A stretch of 17,610 nt of DNA from Aquisalimonas sp. (GTDB taxonomy: Bacteria > Pseudomonadota > Gammaproteobacteria > Nitrococcales > Aquisalimonadaceae), in contig SLMR01000063.1 in assembly GCA_007133445.1 (NCBI GenBank), forward strand, positions 1 through 17,610, given 5' to 3'. The position numbers were made by a program, and so were the translations under genes. The notes beneath the pieces were generated by a model. It did not search any database. It worked only from the letters and a program-made list of their open reading frames with translations, and had not been told where the DNA came from. The first letter of the stretch is position 1, and every line of letters starts with the position of its first letter. Positions 1 through 7,745 of the stretch are shown here, in pieces.

Positions 1-2048
1 ACGCCGGCCAGGTCCGCGGCAAGATCGGCGAGAGCCTGCGGCAGCATCTGGACGACCTGCCGCTGTCCCGGGAGCTGGCCACCATCCGCTGTGATGTGGC
101 CATGGACCGCAAACCGGCGGACCTGCAGCGGGGCGAGCCGGACATGGCGGCCCTGCGTGACCTGTATCGCCGCCTCGAGTTCTCCGCGTGGCTTTCGCAG
201 CTGGGTGAGGATCCCGGGGAGGCCGGGGAAGCAGGTCTCGGCGGTGATTACGCCATGGTGGTGGAGCAGGAGGAGTTCGATGCCTGGCTCGCGCGGCTGC
301 GGGATGCCGAGCTGTTCGCCTTCGACCTGGAGACCGATAGCCTGGATTACATGGTGGCCCGGATTGTCGGTCTCTGCTTTGCCGTCGAGCCCGGCGAGGC
401 CATCTACATTCCGGTGGCGCATGATGGCCCCGGGGCTGTTGATCAGCTGGACCGCGATGCCGTGCTGGCGGCGCTGAAACCGCTGCTGGAGGACCCGGAG
501 CGGCCCAAGGTGGGTCAGAACCTGAAGTACGACATGAGCGTACTGGCCCGCTACGGCATCCACATGCAGGGCATTCGCCACGACACCATGCTGCAGTCCT
601 ACGTGCTGGACAGCACCGCCACCCGTCACGACATGGACTCCCTGGCGCTGAAGTACCTGGGCCGCGGCACCATCAAGTTCGAGGACGTGGCGGGCAAGGG
701 CGCACGGCAGATCACCTTCAACCAGGTGGATCTGGAGCAGGCCACGGCGTATGCCTGCGAGGATGCTGACGTCACGCTGCAACTGCACCGGGAGCTGTGG
801 CCGCGCCTGGAGCGAATTCCCTCCCTGGCCGGTGTCTACCAGGACATCGAAATGCCGCTGCTGCCGGTGCTCTCGCGCATGGAGCGCCACGGCGTGCGCA
901 TCGACCGGGAGCTGTTGCAGACCCAGAGCCGAGAACTCGCCGAGAAGATGCAGGCCGTCGAGGCGCGGGCCCACGAAGTGGCCGGTGGTCCCTTCAACCT
1001 GGGCTCGCCCAAGCAGATCCAGGAGATCCTGTTCGAGCGCCAGGGGTTGCCGGTGGTGCAGAAGACCCCCAAGGGCCAGCCTTCCACGGCGGAATCCGTA
1101 CTCCAGGAGCTGGCCGCGGACTACGAGCTGCCCAGCCTGATCCTGGAGCACCGGGGCTTGTCCAAGCTCAAGTCCACCTACACCGACAAGCTGCCCCAGA
1201 TGTGCAATGCCGACACCGGTCGTGTGCACACCTCGTATCATCAGGCCGTGACCGCCACCGGGCGGCTGTCATCCAGCGACCCGAATCTGCAGAACATTCC
1301 CGTGCGCACCGCGGAGGGCCGGCGCATCCGCCAGGCCTTCGTGGCCACACCGGGGTACCGCCTGCTGGCCGCCGACTACTCCCAGGTGGAGCTGCGCATC
1401 ATGGCGCATCTATCCGGGGACGATGGTCTCCGCCGGGCCTTCGAGCAGCGTCAGGATATCCACCGGGCCACGGCGGCGGAGGTCTTCGGTGCCAGCCCGG
1501 AGCAGGTCACCGACGAGCAGCGGCGCGCGGCCAAGGCCATCAATTTCGGCCTGATCTACGGCATGTCCGCCTGGGGCCTGGCGCGGCAGATCGGCGTGGA
1601 GCGGGGCGAGGCGCAGCAGTACGTGGACCTCTACTTCGACCGTTTCCAGGGCGTGAAGGCGTACATGGATCGCACTCGCAACCAGGCCCACGAGCAGGGG
1701 TTCGTGGAGACGGTGTTCGGGCGGCGGCTCTATCTGCCGGAGATCAACGCCAGCAACCAGCAGCGCCGCCAGTACGCCGAGCGCACCGCCATTAACGCGC
1801 CCATGCAGGGCACGGCGGCGGATATCATCAAGCGCGCCATGCTCCGCGTGGACGACTGGCTGCAGGCCGACGAGCCGGACGTGCTCATGGTGATGCAGGT
1901 CCACGACGAGCTGGTGTTCGAGGTGCCGGAGAACGACGTGGACGCCGTGGGTGAGCGCATCCGGGAGCTTATGGTCGGCGCCGCCAGCCTGGACGTGCCG
2001 CTGGAGGTGGATGTGGGCGTCGGCGCCAACTGGGACGAGGCGCACTGA
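1..2048 (+). CDS. polA: DNA polymerase I, 5'-truncated by window edge
   Basis: Family A DNA polymerase for Okazaki-fragment processing and repair synthesis. The frame is open from base 3, before the first ATG at 96, and the upstream codons read GKIGESLRQHLDDLPLSREL, typical of the end of the 5'-3' exonuclease domain, so the gene starts outside the window. The 3'-5' proofreading site looks intact: Exo I DLE (Asp at 324-326, Glu at 330-332), Exo II NLKYD (519-533) and Exo III YACED (Tyr 750-752, Asp 762-764). The polymerase domain has motif A DYSQVELR (Asp at 1374), motif B KAINFGLIYG (Lys at 1533, Tyr at 1557) and motif C HDE (1902-1910). All three activities are therefore expected, though most of the 5' nuclease is not visible. 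It converges on engB, and the gap holds a structured RNA candidate. No own-strand terminator with a U-tract was found after the stop. Confidence 0.98.
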   Translation, partial: AGQVRGKIGESLRQHLDDLPLSRELATIRCDVAMDRKPADLQRGEPDMAALRDLYRRLEFSAWLSQLGEDPGEAGEAGLGGDYAMVVEQEEFDAWLARLRDAELFAFDLETDSLDYMVARIVGLCFAVEPGEAIYIPVAHDGPGAVDQLDRDAVLAALKPLLEDPERPKVGQNLKYDMSVLARYGIHMQGIRHDTMLQSYVLDSTATRHDMDSLALKYLGRGTIKFEDVAGKGARQITFNQVDLEQATAYACEDADVTLQLHRELWPRLERIPSLAGVYQDIEMPLLPVLSRMERHGVRIDRELLQTQSRELAEKMQAVEARAHEVAGGPFNLGSPKQIQEILFERQGLPVVQKTPKGQPSTAESVLQELAADYELPSLILEHRGLSKLKSTYTDKLPQMCNADTGRVHTSYHQAVTATGRLSSSDPNLQNIPVRTAEGRRIRQAFVATPGYRLLAADYSQVELRIMAHLSGDDGLRRAFEQRQDIHRATAAEVFGASPEQVTDEQRRAAKAINFGLIYGMSAWGLARQIGVERGEAQQYVDLYFDRFQGVKAYMDRTRNQAHEQGFVETVFGRRLYLPEINASNQQRRQYAERTAINAPMQGTAADIIKRAMLRVDDWLQADEPDVLMVMQVHDELVFEVPENDVDAVGERIRELMVGAASLDVPLEVDVGVGANWDEAH

Positions 2049-2064
2049 CAGCCGCTGGAAGCGG

Positions 2065-2107
2065 ACAAAGAAAAGGCCCCGGCTCTCGGGGGGGAAAGAC
2101 CGGGGCC
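2065..2107 (-). terminator. Rho-independent terminator for engB / candidate sRNA
   Basis: On the minus strand an 8-bp all-GC stem (ggccccgg with ccggggcc, 2107-2100 and 2082-2075) is followed at once by TTTTCTTTG (2074-2066). It would end either a separate small RNA or engB read-through. On the plus strand there is no U-tract, so it is a poor polA terminator. Confidence 0.75.
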
Positions 2108-2200
2108 AACGTGACGACCCAGGGGAAGGGTCGTCGAAAGCCCGCTCAACATACAGGGGGGAGAGCGGGCAGCGCCGGGCACTGGCGCACCAAATAAGAC
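2065..2200 (-). ncRNA. Candidate small RNA with C-rich hairpin loops (polA-engB gap)
   Basis: Four perfect-stem hairpins fill the gap. In minus-strand order they are: 2188-2172 (5-bp stem), 2170-2140 (8-bp stem, loop containing UCCCCCCU), 2135-2113 (8-bp stem, loop UUCCCCU) and 2107-2075 (8-bp GC stem, loop with seven C) followed by UUUUCUUUG. The U-tract gives the orientation. A weak promoter lies upstream at 2235-2206 and would start an RNA near 2200, about 135 nt long. Known context, from memory: the polA-engB gap carries spf in E. coli and ErsA in Pseudomonas, and Xanthomonas sX13, beside polA, has stem-loops with C-rich loops. Inference: a trans-acting RNA whose C-rich loops pair with G-rich ribosome binding sites. 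It could instead be the structured 3' UTR of engB, or an RNA processed from it. E. coli spf runs in the polA direction, opposite to this. Confidence 0.55.
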
Positions 2201-2205
2201 CGCTC

Positions 2206-2235
2206 TGTACAGCAAAAGTTCCGCGGTGGGATCAA
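2206..2235 (-). promoter_or_regulatory. Possible weak promoter of the candidate sRNA
   Basis: On the minus strand, TTGATC (2235-2230) is followed after 18 bases by TGTACA (2211-2206), preceded by TGC in the extended -10 position. The -10 match to TATAAT is poor. An alternative is AACTTT - 17 bases - TTATTT (2220-2192). It lies just past the engB stop codon, where a stand-alone sRNA promoter would be expected. Confidence 0.3.
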
Positions 2236-2250
2236 CGCCCTGGCACTGCT

Positions 2251-2862
2251 TCAGGCGGCATCACCATCCAGGCCGAACCAGGTGTCCAGCACGCTGCGGG
2301 CCTCGTCGACGCCCGTGCCGCGCAGGGCCGAGAACAGCTGGGCCGTGGCCGCCGGGAACTCCGCGGTCAGGGTGCTCTGCACCTGCTGGAGCGTGTTGCC
2401 GGCAGCGCCACGCTTGAGCTTGTCGGCCTTGTTCAGGAGGACGTGCACGGGCAGGTCGGCGTGTTCACACCAGGCCAGCATCTGCCGGTCAAACTCCTTG
2501 AGCGGGTGGCGGACATCCATGATCAGGATCAGCCCCCGCAGTGCCGCGCGACTGTCCAGGTAGGCGGGTAGCACCTGATCCCAGTGTGCCTTGATGTCCG
2601 CCGGCACCTTGGCATACCCGTATCCGGGCAGGTCCACCAGCGCCCGTTCATCGTCCAGTGGGAAGATGTTGATCAACTGGGTGCGGCCCGGCGTCTTGCT
2701 GATCCGGGCCAGCTGCTTCTGCCCGGTGATGGCGTTCAGTGCGCTGGACTTGCCGGCGTTGGAGCGACCGGCAAACGCCACCTCGACACCGGTGTCCGGA
2801 GGCAGCTGGTCAAGCGTGTGCGCGCTCTTGAGGAACCGGGCCTGCCGGTAGTGGTCAGTCAT
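2251..2862 (-). CDS. engB: Ribosome biogenesis GTP-binding protein EngB/YsxC
   Basis: Small TRAFAC-class GTPase that helps assemble the large ribosomal subunit. The 203-aa product is close to the E. coli length (about 210). All G motifs are visible: G1 GRSNAGKSS (residues 32-40), the SKTPGRTQ switch I region (55-62), G3 DLPG (77-80), G4 NKAD (143-146) and G5 SAL (177-179). The start was set at the ATG at 2862 because homology begins there ([10 protein letters not shown]) and gives the normal length. The frame stays open upstream to 3270, but that extension would cross the promoter and start of the divergent cytochrome gene. No strong Shine-Dalgarno is seen; a GGA lies about 12 bases upstream. 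A TATCAT at 2906-2901 is a possible -10 without a good -35. Adjacency to polA is a conserved gammaproteobacterial arrangement. Confidence 0.95.
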   Translation of the reverse strand: MTDHYRQARFLKSAHTLDQLPPDTGVEVAFAGRSNAGKSSALNAITGQKQLARISKTPGRTQLINIFPLDDERALVDLPGYGYAKVPADIKAHWDQVLPAYLDSRAALRGLILIMDVRHPLKEFDRQMLAWCEHADLPVHVLLNKADKLKRGAAGNTLQQVQSTLTAEFPAATAQLFSALRGTGVDEARSVLDTWFGLDGDAA

Positions 2863-2893
2863 TTCAAGCGTCGTGTCCTGTGCCTGCTGGATG

Positions 2894-2937
2894 GGGCGCC
2901 ATGATACATGGGTCGAAGGGCCCCGGGGGCGGCGCCC
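2894..2937. repeat. 7-bp inverted repeat in engB/c4 divergent region
   Basis: gggcgcc (2894-2900) and ggcgccc (2931-2937) are perfect reverse complements about 30 bases apart, ending 3 bases before the -35 of the cytochrome c4 promoter. The spacer also holds a GGGCCCC-type palindrome. It could be an operator for the divergent pair or chance in GC-rich DNA. Confidence 0.25.
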
Positions 2938-2940
2938 AAA

Positions 2941-2969
2941 TTGACCGCAATCGGGCCGACTGGTATAAA
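2941..2969 (+). promoter_or_regulatory. Strong sigma70-type promoter of cytochrome c4 gene
   Basis: TTGACC (2941-2946), a 17-base spacer and TATAAA (2964-2969), with TGG just upstream as an extended -10. This is the best promoter match in the window. Transcription would start near 2976, leaving a 5' untranslated leader of about 120 bases before the ATG at 3098. It probably serves the cytochrome gene and perhaps the redox run behind it. Confidence 0.7.
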
Positions 2970-3097
2970 TCAGGTCGCTCACAGGGCCGCGTGATTTCCC
3001 GATCCCGGGTGCTTCCCGCCTGTGCCGGGTGACAACAAACTGAGTGTCAGAATTGCACAGCGCCCGACGTCTCTCTTCGCCAGGAGTACAGGAATTC

Positions 3098-3721
3098 ATG
3101 AACAACTGGATCAAGGTGATTCTTGCCGGGTCAGCGCTGGTGGCGGCGCCCCTGCTGCAGGCCGGCGACATCTCCCGCGGGGAGGATCTCTCCGGTGACT
3201 GCGCTGCCTGCCACGGCGCCGACGGCAACAGCGACAACCCCGAGTGGCCGAACATTGCCGGCCAGGGCAAGCGCTACCTGTTCGAACAGCTGATGGCCTA
3301 CAAGACCGGTGACCGGGACAATGCGGTCATGCGCAGCCAGGTGGAAGGCCTGGAGGAGCAGGATCTGCGTGACCTGGCCGCCTACTATGCGTCCCTGGAG
3401 CCCGGTGTCGCCGGCGGTGTTGATCCCGATCTCAAGGACAAGGGCGAGGCGATTTACCGCGGTGGCATTCCCGACAGCGGCGTGGCCGCCTGCATGGCCT
3501 GCCACGGCCCTGCGGGTGAGGGCATGCCGGGCGCGGGTTATCCGCGCGTGGGCGGCCAGCACGCCCAGTACACCGCCGAGCAGTTGAGGAAGTACCGCGA
3601 TGGCACGCGCAGCACGGACCGCAATCGCATGATGCGTGACGTGGCCGAGCGCATGTCCGATGACGAGATCGAGGCGGTCTCGTCCTACCTCTCGGGCCTG
3701 CACCGCCGCGAGCGCGATTAA
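3098..3721 (+). CDS. Diheme cytochrome c4
   Basis: Periplasmic or membrane-associated diheme electron carrier of the c4 family, which in other bacteria passes electrons to terminal oxidases. The product is 207 aa. A signal peptide runs from [18 protein letters not shown] to QAG at about residue 24. Two homologous heme domains follow: CAACH (Cys35, Cys38, His39) and CMACH (Cys132, Cys135, His136). Candidate axial methionines lie in AVMRSQ of the first domain and NRMMRD of the second. The ATG at 3098 was chosen over the in-frame 3044 start because the signal peptide begins here and AGGA elements precede it. The gene sits directly before the System II heme-attachment genes resB-ccsA, and c4 is a plausible client of them. 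In Pseudomonas a c4 gene also lies between engB and dsbA (recalled). Confidence 0.93.
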   Translation: MNNWIKVILAGSALVAAPLLQAGDISRGEDLSGDCAACHGADGNSDNPEWPNIAGQGKRYLFEQLMAYKTGDRDNAVMRSQVEGLEEQDLRDLAAYYASLEPGVAGGVDPDLKDKGEAIYRGGIPDSGVAACMACHGPAGEGMPGAGYPRVGGQHAQYTAEQLRKYRDGTRSTDRNRMMRDVAERMSDDEIEAVSSYLSGLHRRERD

Positions 3722-3740
3722 GCGCACAATGAAGAGCCCC

Positions 3741-3821
3741 GCGGGCGCCCCTTGCCCGCAAGGGAACCGTTTCACCCGCCGTCCCCGGACGGCACGCACT
3801 AGGGGCTGCGCCAGCGGCCCC
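3741..3821 (+). promoter_or_regulatory. Three tandem stem-loops between c4 and resB
   Basis: The 116-base gap holds gcgggc/gcccgc (3741-3746 with 3754-3759), gccgtcc/ggacggc (3778-3784 with 3787-3793) and ggggctg/cagc-g-gcccc (3802-3808 with 3812-3821, one bulged G). The last ends 16 bases before the resB ATG. None is followed by a U-tract, so they are not classical terminators. They may stabilise the c4 message end, attenuate read-through or limit resB translation. Confidence 0.4.
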
Positions 3822-3837
3822 GGGTAACCCCTGACGT

Positions 3838-5880
3838 ATGGCGAGAGCCGCGGCATCCACGCACAGCGAGCGGCGCCCGCGCAAGAGCACGGCGTCCATT
3901 CTGCTGACGTTCCTCGGATCCATGAACCTGGCCATCACGTTGCTGGTGGCGCTGGCCATTGCGTCCGTGATCGGGACCGTCCTGCAGCAGAACGAGCCAT
4001 ACACCGACTACCTGCTCAAGTTCGGCCCTTTCTGGTTCGAGGTCTACGAGTTCCTCGGCCTTTACGATGTCTACCGCGCGCCCTGGTTCCTGGGCATGCT
4101 GGCGTTCCTGGTTGTCTCCACCTCGGTGTGCCTGTTCCGGCATACGCCGTATGTCTGGAAGGAGATGACGCGTTTCCGGGAGCACCAGCAGGAGCGCTCG
4201 CTGCGGGCGCTCGGCCACAAGCGCGAATGGCAGGTGGAGGTCGAACCGGCGACGGTGGCGGCAACAGCTCAGGCCGTTCTTGGCCGGCATGGCTTCCGGG
4301 CCCGGCGCAAGGACAAGGACGGCGGCGTGATGGTGGCCGCCATGAGTGGCCGCAGCAACCGCGTCGGCTACATCTTCACGCACCTGGCCATCGTGGTGAT
4401 CTGCATCGGCGGCCTCATCGACGGCAACCTGTGGGTGCAGTGGCAGTACTGGACCGGCCAGCTCCAGGTTGAGACCCGGGACATCCCGGTCTCGCAGATC
4501 GATGACAGCAGCAAGATCCCGCCGCGGCGTACTGCTTTCCGCGGCAACGTGACCATCCCCGAGGGTGGGCGTGCCGGCGTGGTGTTCCTGCGCCTGGGCG
4601 AAGGCTACGTTGTGCAGGAACTCCCCTTCCGGCTGGACGTGAAGGACTTCCGCATCGAGCACTACGACACGGGCGAACCCAAGTCCTTCGAGAGCGACGT
4701 GGTGCTCCACGCTCCGGATCTGGATGAGCCCATCGAGCAGACCATTCGGGTCAACGAGCCGCTGGTCCACGATGGTCACGCCATCTACCAGGCGAACTTC
4801 GGCGATGGTGGTTCCCGGCTCGGGCTCCGCGCCTGGTCCCTGAACGGCGACGAGCCGGTGGAGCTGGAGACCCACGTCAACGAGGAGACCACGCTCCCGG
4901 GTGATGACGGCCGGCGCCTGGAAGTCACCGATTTCGAAGTCTTCAACATCCACCCGGTGCCCGAGGCCACCAGCCGGCGGGAGGTGCGCAACGTCGGTCC
5001 CAGCTTCACCTACCGCCTGCGGCGGGCCACGGGTGAGGCCCTGGAGTACGAGAACTACATGCTGCCGGTGGACATCGACGGGGACTCCTACTTCCTTAGC
5101 GGGGTGCGCCGTTCGCCCTCCGAGGAGTTCCGGTATCTGCATATCCCCGCCGACCCGTCGGGCAGGGTCGAGCGGTTCATGACCCTGGTGAAGTACATGC
5201 GCGACAGCGATGCCGTGGCCGAGGCATCCGATCGGGCCATGCAGGACATCGGTGTCGCCGAGGAGCGGGTGCGTCGGCAGGTCGCCAGCGAGGCTCATGA
5301 GATGATCCAGACACTGCTCGAATCCGGTTTCGAGGCGGTGATGGCCGAACAGCAGCAGCGTGCTGAGGCCCGCGGTGGCGATGCCCCCGAGCGCTTGATG
5401 GACTTCTACCGAATGGTCATTGAGCGTACCCTGTGGGAGGTATACGCCGATGTCCTGCGCAGCGAGGACATCGATCCGGCGGAACCCGGGGATGAAGATC
5501 TGGTCTTCTACAGTGATGCGATCGCGGCCATGACGGCGCTGGCTGAGTACGACGCGCCCTTTTTCCTGGAGCTGACGGACTTCGACCACCGCCAGGCCAC
5601 CGGTCTGCAGATCGCCCGGGCGCCGGGGCAGAACATTGTCTACTTCGGATCGTTGCTGCTGACAGTGGGGATCTTCCTGCTGTTCTACGTCGCCCACCGG
5701 CGCGTCTGGGTCTGGGTGCGGCCGGCGGCAGGCGGTTCCGAGGTGCTGATGGCCGGTTCCAGCCAGCGCGATCCCATGGGCTTTGCCAAGGCCTTCGGCA
5801 AGCTCGAAGGGGAGCTGGACCAACGATTCAAGGGTGGCCGGGGTGGCACACCCGACGCCGCGAGCGGAGAGAACCAATGA
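3838..5880 (+). CDS. resB: Cytochrome c biogenesis protein ResB/Ccs1 (System II)
   Basis: Membrane subunit of the System II cytochrome c synthase, which works with CcsA to move heme and attach it to apocytochrome CXXCH motifs in the periplasm. The 680-aa product has the family layout: a short cytoplasmic N-terminus, a first membrane segment near residues 27-47 (SMNLAITLLVALAIASVIG), a second at about 83-102, a third at 176-196 (GYIFTHLAIVVICIGG), a periplasmic domain of about 400 residues and a last segment at about 599-620 (NIVYFGSLLLTVGIF). Histidines occur in the third segment (FTH) and at the end of the last (YVAH). The ATG at 3838 has no recognisable Shine-Dalgarno and follows a stable hairpin; the next in-frame ATG (3922) would cut into the first membrane segment. 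The stop overlaps the ccsA start (ATGA), so coupled translation is likely. Confidence 0.93.
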   Translation: MARAAASTHSERRPRKSTASILLTFLGSMNLAITLLVALAIASVIGTVLQQNEPYTDYLLKFGPFWFEVYEFLGLYDVYRAPWFLGMLAFLVVSTSVCLFRHTPYVWKEMTRFREHQQERSLRALGHKREWQVEVEPATVAATAQAVLGRHGFRARRKDKDGGVMVAAMSGRSNRVGYIFTHLAIVVICIGGLIDGNLWVQWQYWTGQLQVETRDIPVSQIDDSSKIPPRRTAFRGNVTIPEGGRAGVVFLRLGEGYVVQELPFRLDVKDFRIEHYDTGEPKSFESDVVLHAPDLDEPIEQTIRVNEPLVHDGHAIYQANFGDGGSRLGLRAWSLNGDEPVELETHVNEETTLPGDDGRRLEVTDFEVFNIHPVPEATSRREVRNVGPSFTYRLRRATGEALEYENYMLPVDIDGDSYFLSGVRRSPSEEFRYLHIPADPSGRVERFMTLVKYMRDSDAVAEASDRAMQDIGVAEERVRRQVASEAHEMIQTLLESGFEAVMAEQQQRAEARGGDAPERLMDFYRMVIERTLWEVYADVLRSEDIDPAEPGDEDLVFYSDAIAAMTALAEYDAPFFLELTDFDHRQATGLQIARAPGQNIVYFGSLLLTVGIFLLFYVAHRRVWVWVRPAAGGSEVLMAGSSQRDPMGFAKAFGKLEGELDQRFKGGRGGTPDAASGENQ

Positions 5881-7040
5881 GTACCCAGCAGATTCTTGGC
5901 GAGGACACCTACGAGCACCGTGGTTTCTTCGCCCGCCTGTCGCTGTTCGACTGGGCGTGGGCCCTGGCGCTGCTGGCGGGCTCGGTGTATGCCAGCATTC
6001 ACTTCGGCGAGTGGATGAACATCTACGAGCACGTGATTCTCTACATCACGTGGGCGTCGGTGGTGGGTGTGGGCTGGCTGTGGCCGCAGGCGCGCGCCTT
6101 CACCATTGCGGTGGCGGTGGTGACGCTGTTTGCCGTGATGCGTTACCCGGATCTCGCCGCCGCCGAGACGGATTTCTTCCTGAACTACCTGCTCTCCAGC
6201 CAGGCGGCCATCATGTGGATGTGCGCCTTGTTCCTGGTGGCGCCGGTGGCCTACTTCGCCGGCGTGCTCACGCGCTCGGAGTTCCCCCAGAAGCTGGGCA
6301 CGGCGTTCACCTGGCTGGCCAGCGGTGCCGGTCTGGTCGGGCTGCTGGTGCGCTGGTGGGAGTCGTACCTGATTTCCCCGGAGGTCGGTCGCATTCCGGT
6401 GACCAACCTCTACGAGGTGTTCGTGCTGTTCGCGTTCACCACCGGGCTGATCTATCTCTACTACGAATACCGCTATCAGACGCGTGCGCTGGGCGGCTTT
6501 GTCGGGCTGATCATTGCCGCCTCCATCGGCTTCCTGCTCTGGTACCACTTCGTCCAGGGCGCCTACGAGATCGACCCGCTGATTCCGGCGCTGCAGAGCT
6601 GGTGGATGAAGATCCACGTGCCGACGAACTTCGTTGCCTACGGCGCCTTCGCCATTGCTGCGATGATTGGCGTGGCCTATGTGATCCAGGCCCGCAACCC
6701 GGAGGCGTGGGCGCGGCGGGGGCTGCCGTCGGCGGAGGTCATGGATGACCTGATGTACAAGAACATCGCCCTGGGCTTTGCGTTCTTCACCATCGCCACC
6801 ATCCTCGGTGCCCTGTGGGCGGCGGAGGCCTGGGGCGGCTACTGGAGCTGGGATCCGAAGGAGACCTGGTCGCTGATCACCTGGCTGACCTACGCGGGCT
6901 GGCTGCACCTGCGCTTCACCAAGGGCTGGCGCGGGACGCCCATGGCCTGGTGGGCGATCATCGGTCTGTTCGTGGTGACCTTCACGTTCCTGGGCGTGAA
7001 CATCTTCCTCAGCGGACTGCACTCCTACGGGGAGCTCTGA
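5877..7040 (+). CDS. ccsA: Cytochrome c synthase subunit CcsA/ResC (System II)
   Basis: Polytopic membrane protein of the heme-handling family; with ResB it forms the System II cytochrome c synthase. The 387-aa product has about eight hydrophobic segments. It carries the tryptophan-rich WWD signature WGGYWSWDPKE (residues 319-329), which binds heme on the periplasmic side. Candidate heme-ligand histidines are His52 (IYEH), His247 (KIHVPTNF) and His382 (GLHSYG, near the C-terminus). The ATG overlaps the resB TGA (ATGA). Both subunits are full length and unfused, unlike the CcsBA fusions of some epsilonproteobacteria. dsbA follows after 75 bases with no terminator, so one transcript may cover resB-ccsA-dsbA. 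Confidence 0.95.
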   Translation: MSTQQILGEDTYEHRGFFARLSLFDWAWALALLAGSVYASIHFGEWMNIYEHVILYITWASVVGVGWLWPQARAFTIAVAVVTLFAVMRYPDLAAAETDFFLNYLLSSQAAIMWMCALFLVAPVAYFAGVLTRSEFPQKLGTAFTWLASGAGLVGLLVRWWESYLISPEVGRIPVTNLYEVFVLFAFTTGLIYLYYEYRYQTRALGGFVGLIIAASIGFLLWYHFVQGAYEIDPLIPALQSWWMKIHVPTNFVAYGAFAIAAMIGVAYVIQARNPEAWARRGLPSAEVMDDLMYKNIALGFAFFTIATILGALWAAEAWGGYWSWDPKETWSLITWLTYAGWLHLRFTKGWRGTPMAWWAIIGLFVVTFTFLGVNIFLSGLHSYGEL

Positions 7041-7115
7041 AGCCGAAGGAACCGGCGATGATCGGCATGGTCTGAGCTGGAGACGACCATGCGTGACGGG
7101 ACAAGAGGGCATGCA

Positions 7116-7745
7116 ATGAAAACAAGGGTACGTTTGCTGGCCATTCTGCTGCTGGCGCCCATGATGGGCCTGGCTCAGGCATTCGAGCCCGGGCAGGACT
7201 ACACCGTGCTTGACGAGCCAGTGTCCACCAGCGCGGATGGCGGCAAGGTCGAGGTGCGCGAGTTCTTCTCCTACGCCTGCCCGCACTGCCACACCTTCCG
7301 GCCGCGCATCGAGTCGCTGATGGAGCGCATCGACGATAAGGCCGAACTGGTTCATAACCCGGTGGTCTTCAACCAGAGCTGGGAGCCGCTGGCCCGGGCA
7401 TACTACGTTACCCGCTCCATGGGCGTAGTGGATGACACCCATGCCGCCATCTTCAATGCCCTGCACGAGGAGAACCGCCAGCCCGGAAGCGCCGAGGCCC
7501 TTGCCGATATCGTGGCAGAGCAGGGCGGCGACAAGGACGAATTCCTGGACGGCTGGAACTCCTTCAGTGTCGACTCGGACATGCGCCGGGGCGAGCGGGC
7601 CGCCAGTGCCCACGGCGTGCGCTCCACGCCGACAGTGGGCGTGGCCGGCAAGTACGTCGTGGATGTGCGCGCCGCTGGCGGCCAGGAACGGATGCTGGAT
7701 ATCATCGAGTATCTGGTGGAGAAGGAATACAACGACGGGCAGTGA
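7116..7745 (+). CDS. dsbA: Thiol:disulfide interchange protein DsbA
   Basis: Periplasmic oxidoreductase that puts disulfide bonds into exported proteins and is re-oxidised by DsbB. The product is 209 aa against 208 in E. coli. It has a signal peptide (MKTRVRLLAILLLAPMMG, cut after AQA at about residue 22), a thioredoxin fold with the CPHC active site (Cys55-Cys58, in FFSYACPHCHTF) and a cis-proline loop STPTV (Pro172). The start at 7116 is preferred because it opens directly on the signal peptide and has AGAGGG six bases upstream. An in-frame ATG at 7089 also has GGAG upstream and would add nine residues, so it is not excluded. It lies behind the cytochrome assembly genes and overlaps the next gene by four bases. 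Confidence 0.96.
   Translation: MKTRVRLLAILLLAPMMGLAQAFEPGQDYTVLDEPVSTSADGGKVEVREFFSYACPHCHTFRPRIESLMERIDDKAELVHNPVVFNQSWEPLARAYYVTRSMGVVDDTHAAIFNALHEENRQPGSAEALADIVAEQGGDKDEFLDGWNSFSVDSDMRRGERAASAHGVRSTPTVGVAGKYVVDVRAAGGQERMLDIIEYLVEKEYNDGQ

Noticed and set aside
2052..2064. Small ccgc-tggaa-gcgg hairpin after the polA stop as a polA terminator
   Set aside because: A 4-bp stem followed by an A-rich stretch on the plus strand cannot be an intrinsic terminator.
3044..3097. Upstream in-frame start for cytochrome c4
   Set aside because: It would put 18 polar residues before a normal signal peptide; the ATG at 3098 fits better.
2863..3270. N-terminal extension of the engB frame (339 codons)
   Set aside because: EngB homology and normal length begin at 2862; the extension crosses the c4 promoter and coding start.
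7059..7076. Five-codon leader-like frame (MIGMV) before dsbA
   Set aside because: It is too short to judge and has no attenuator structure or regulatory codon run.
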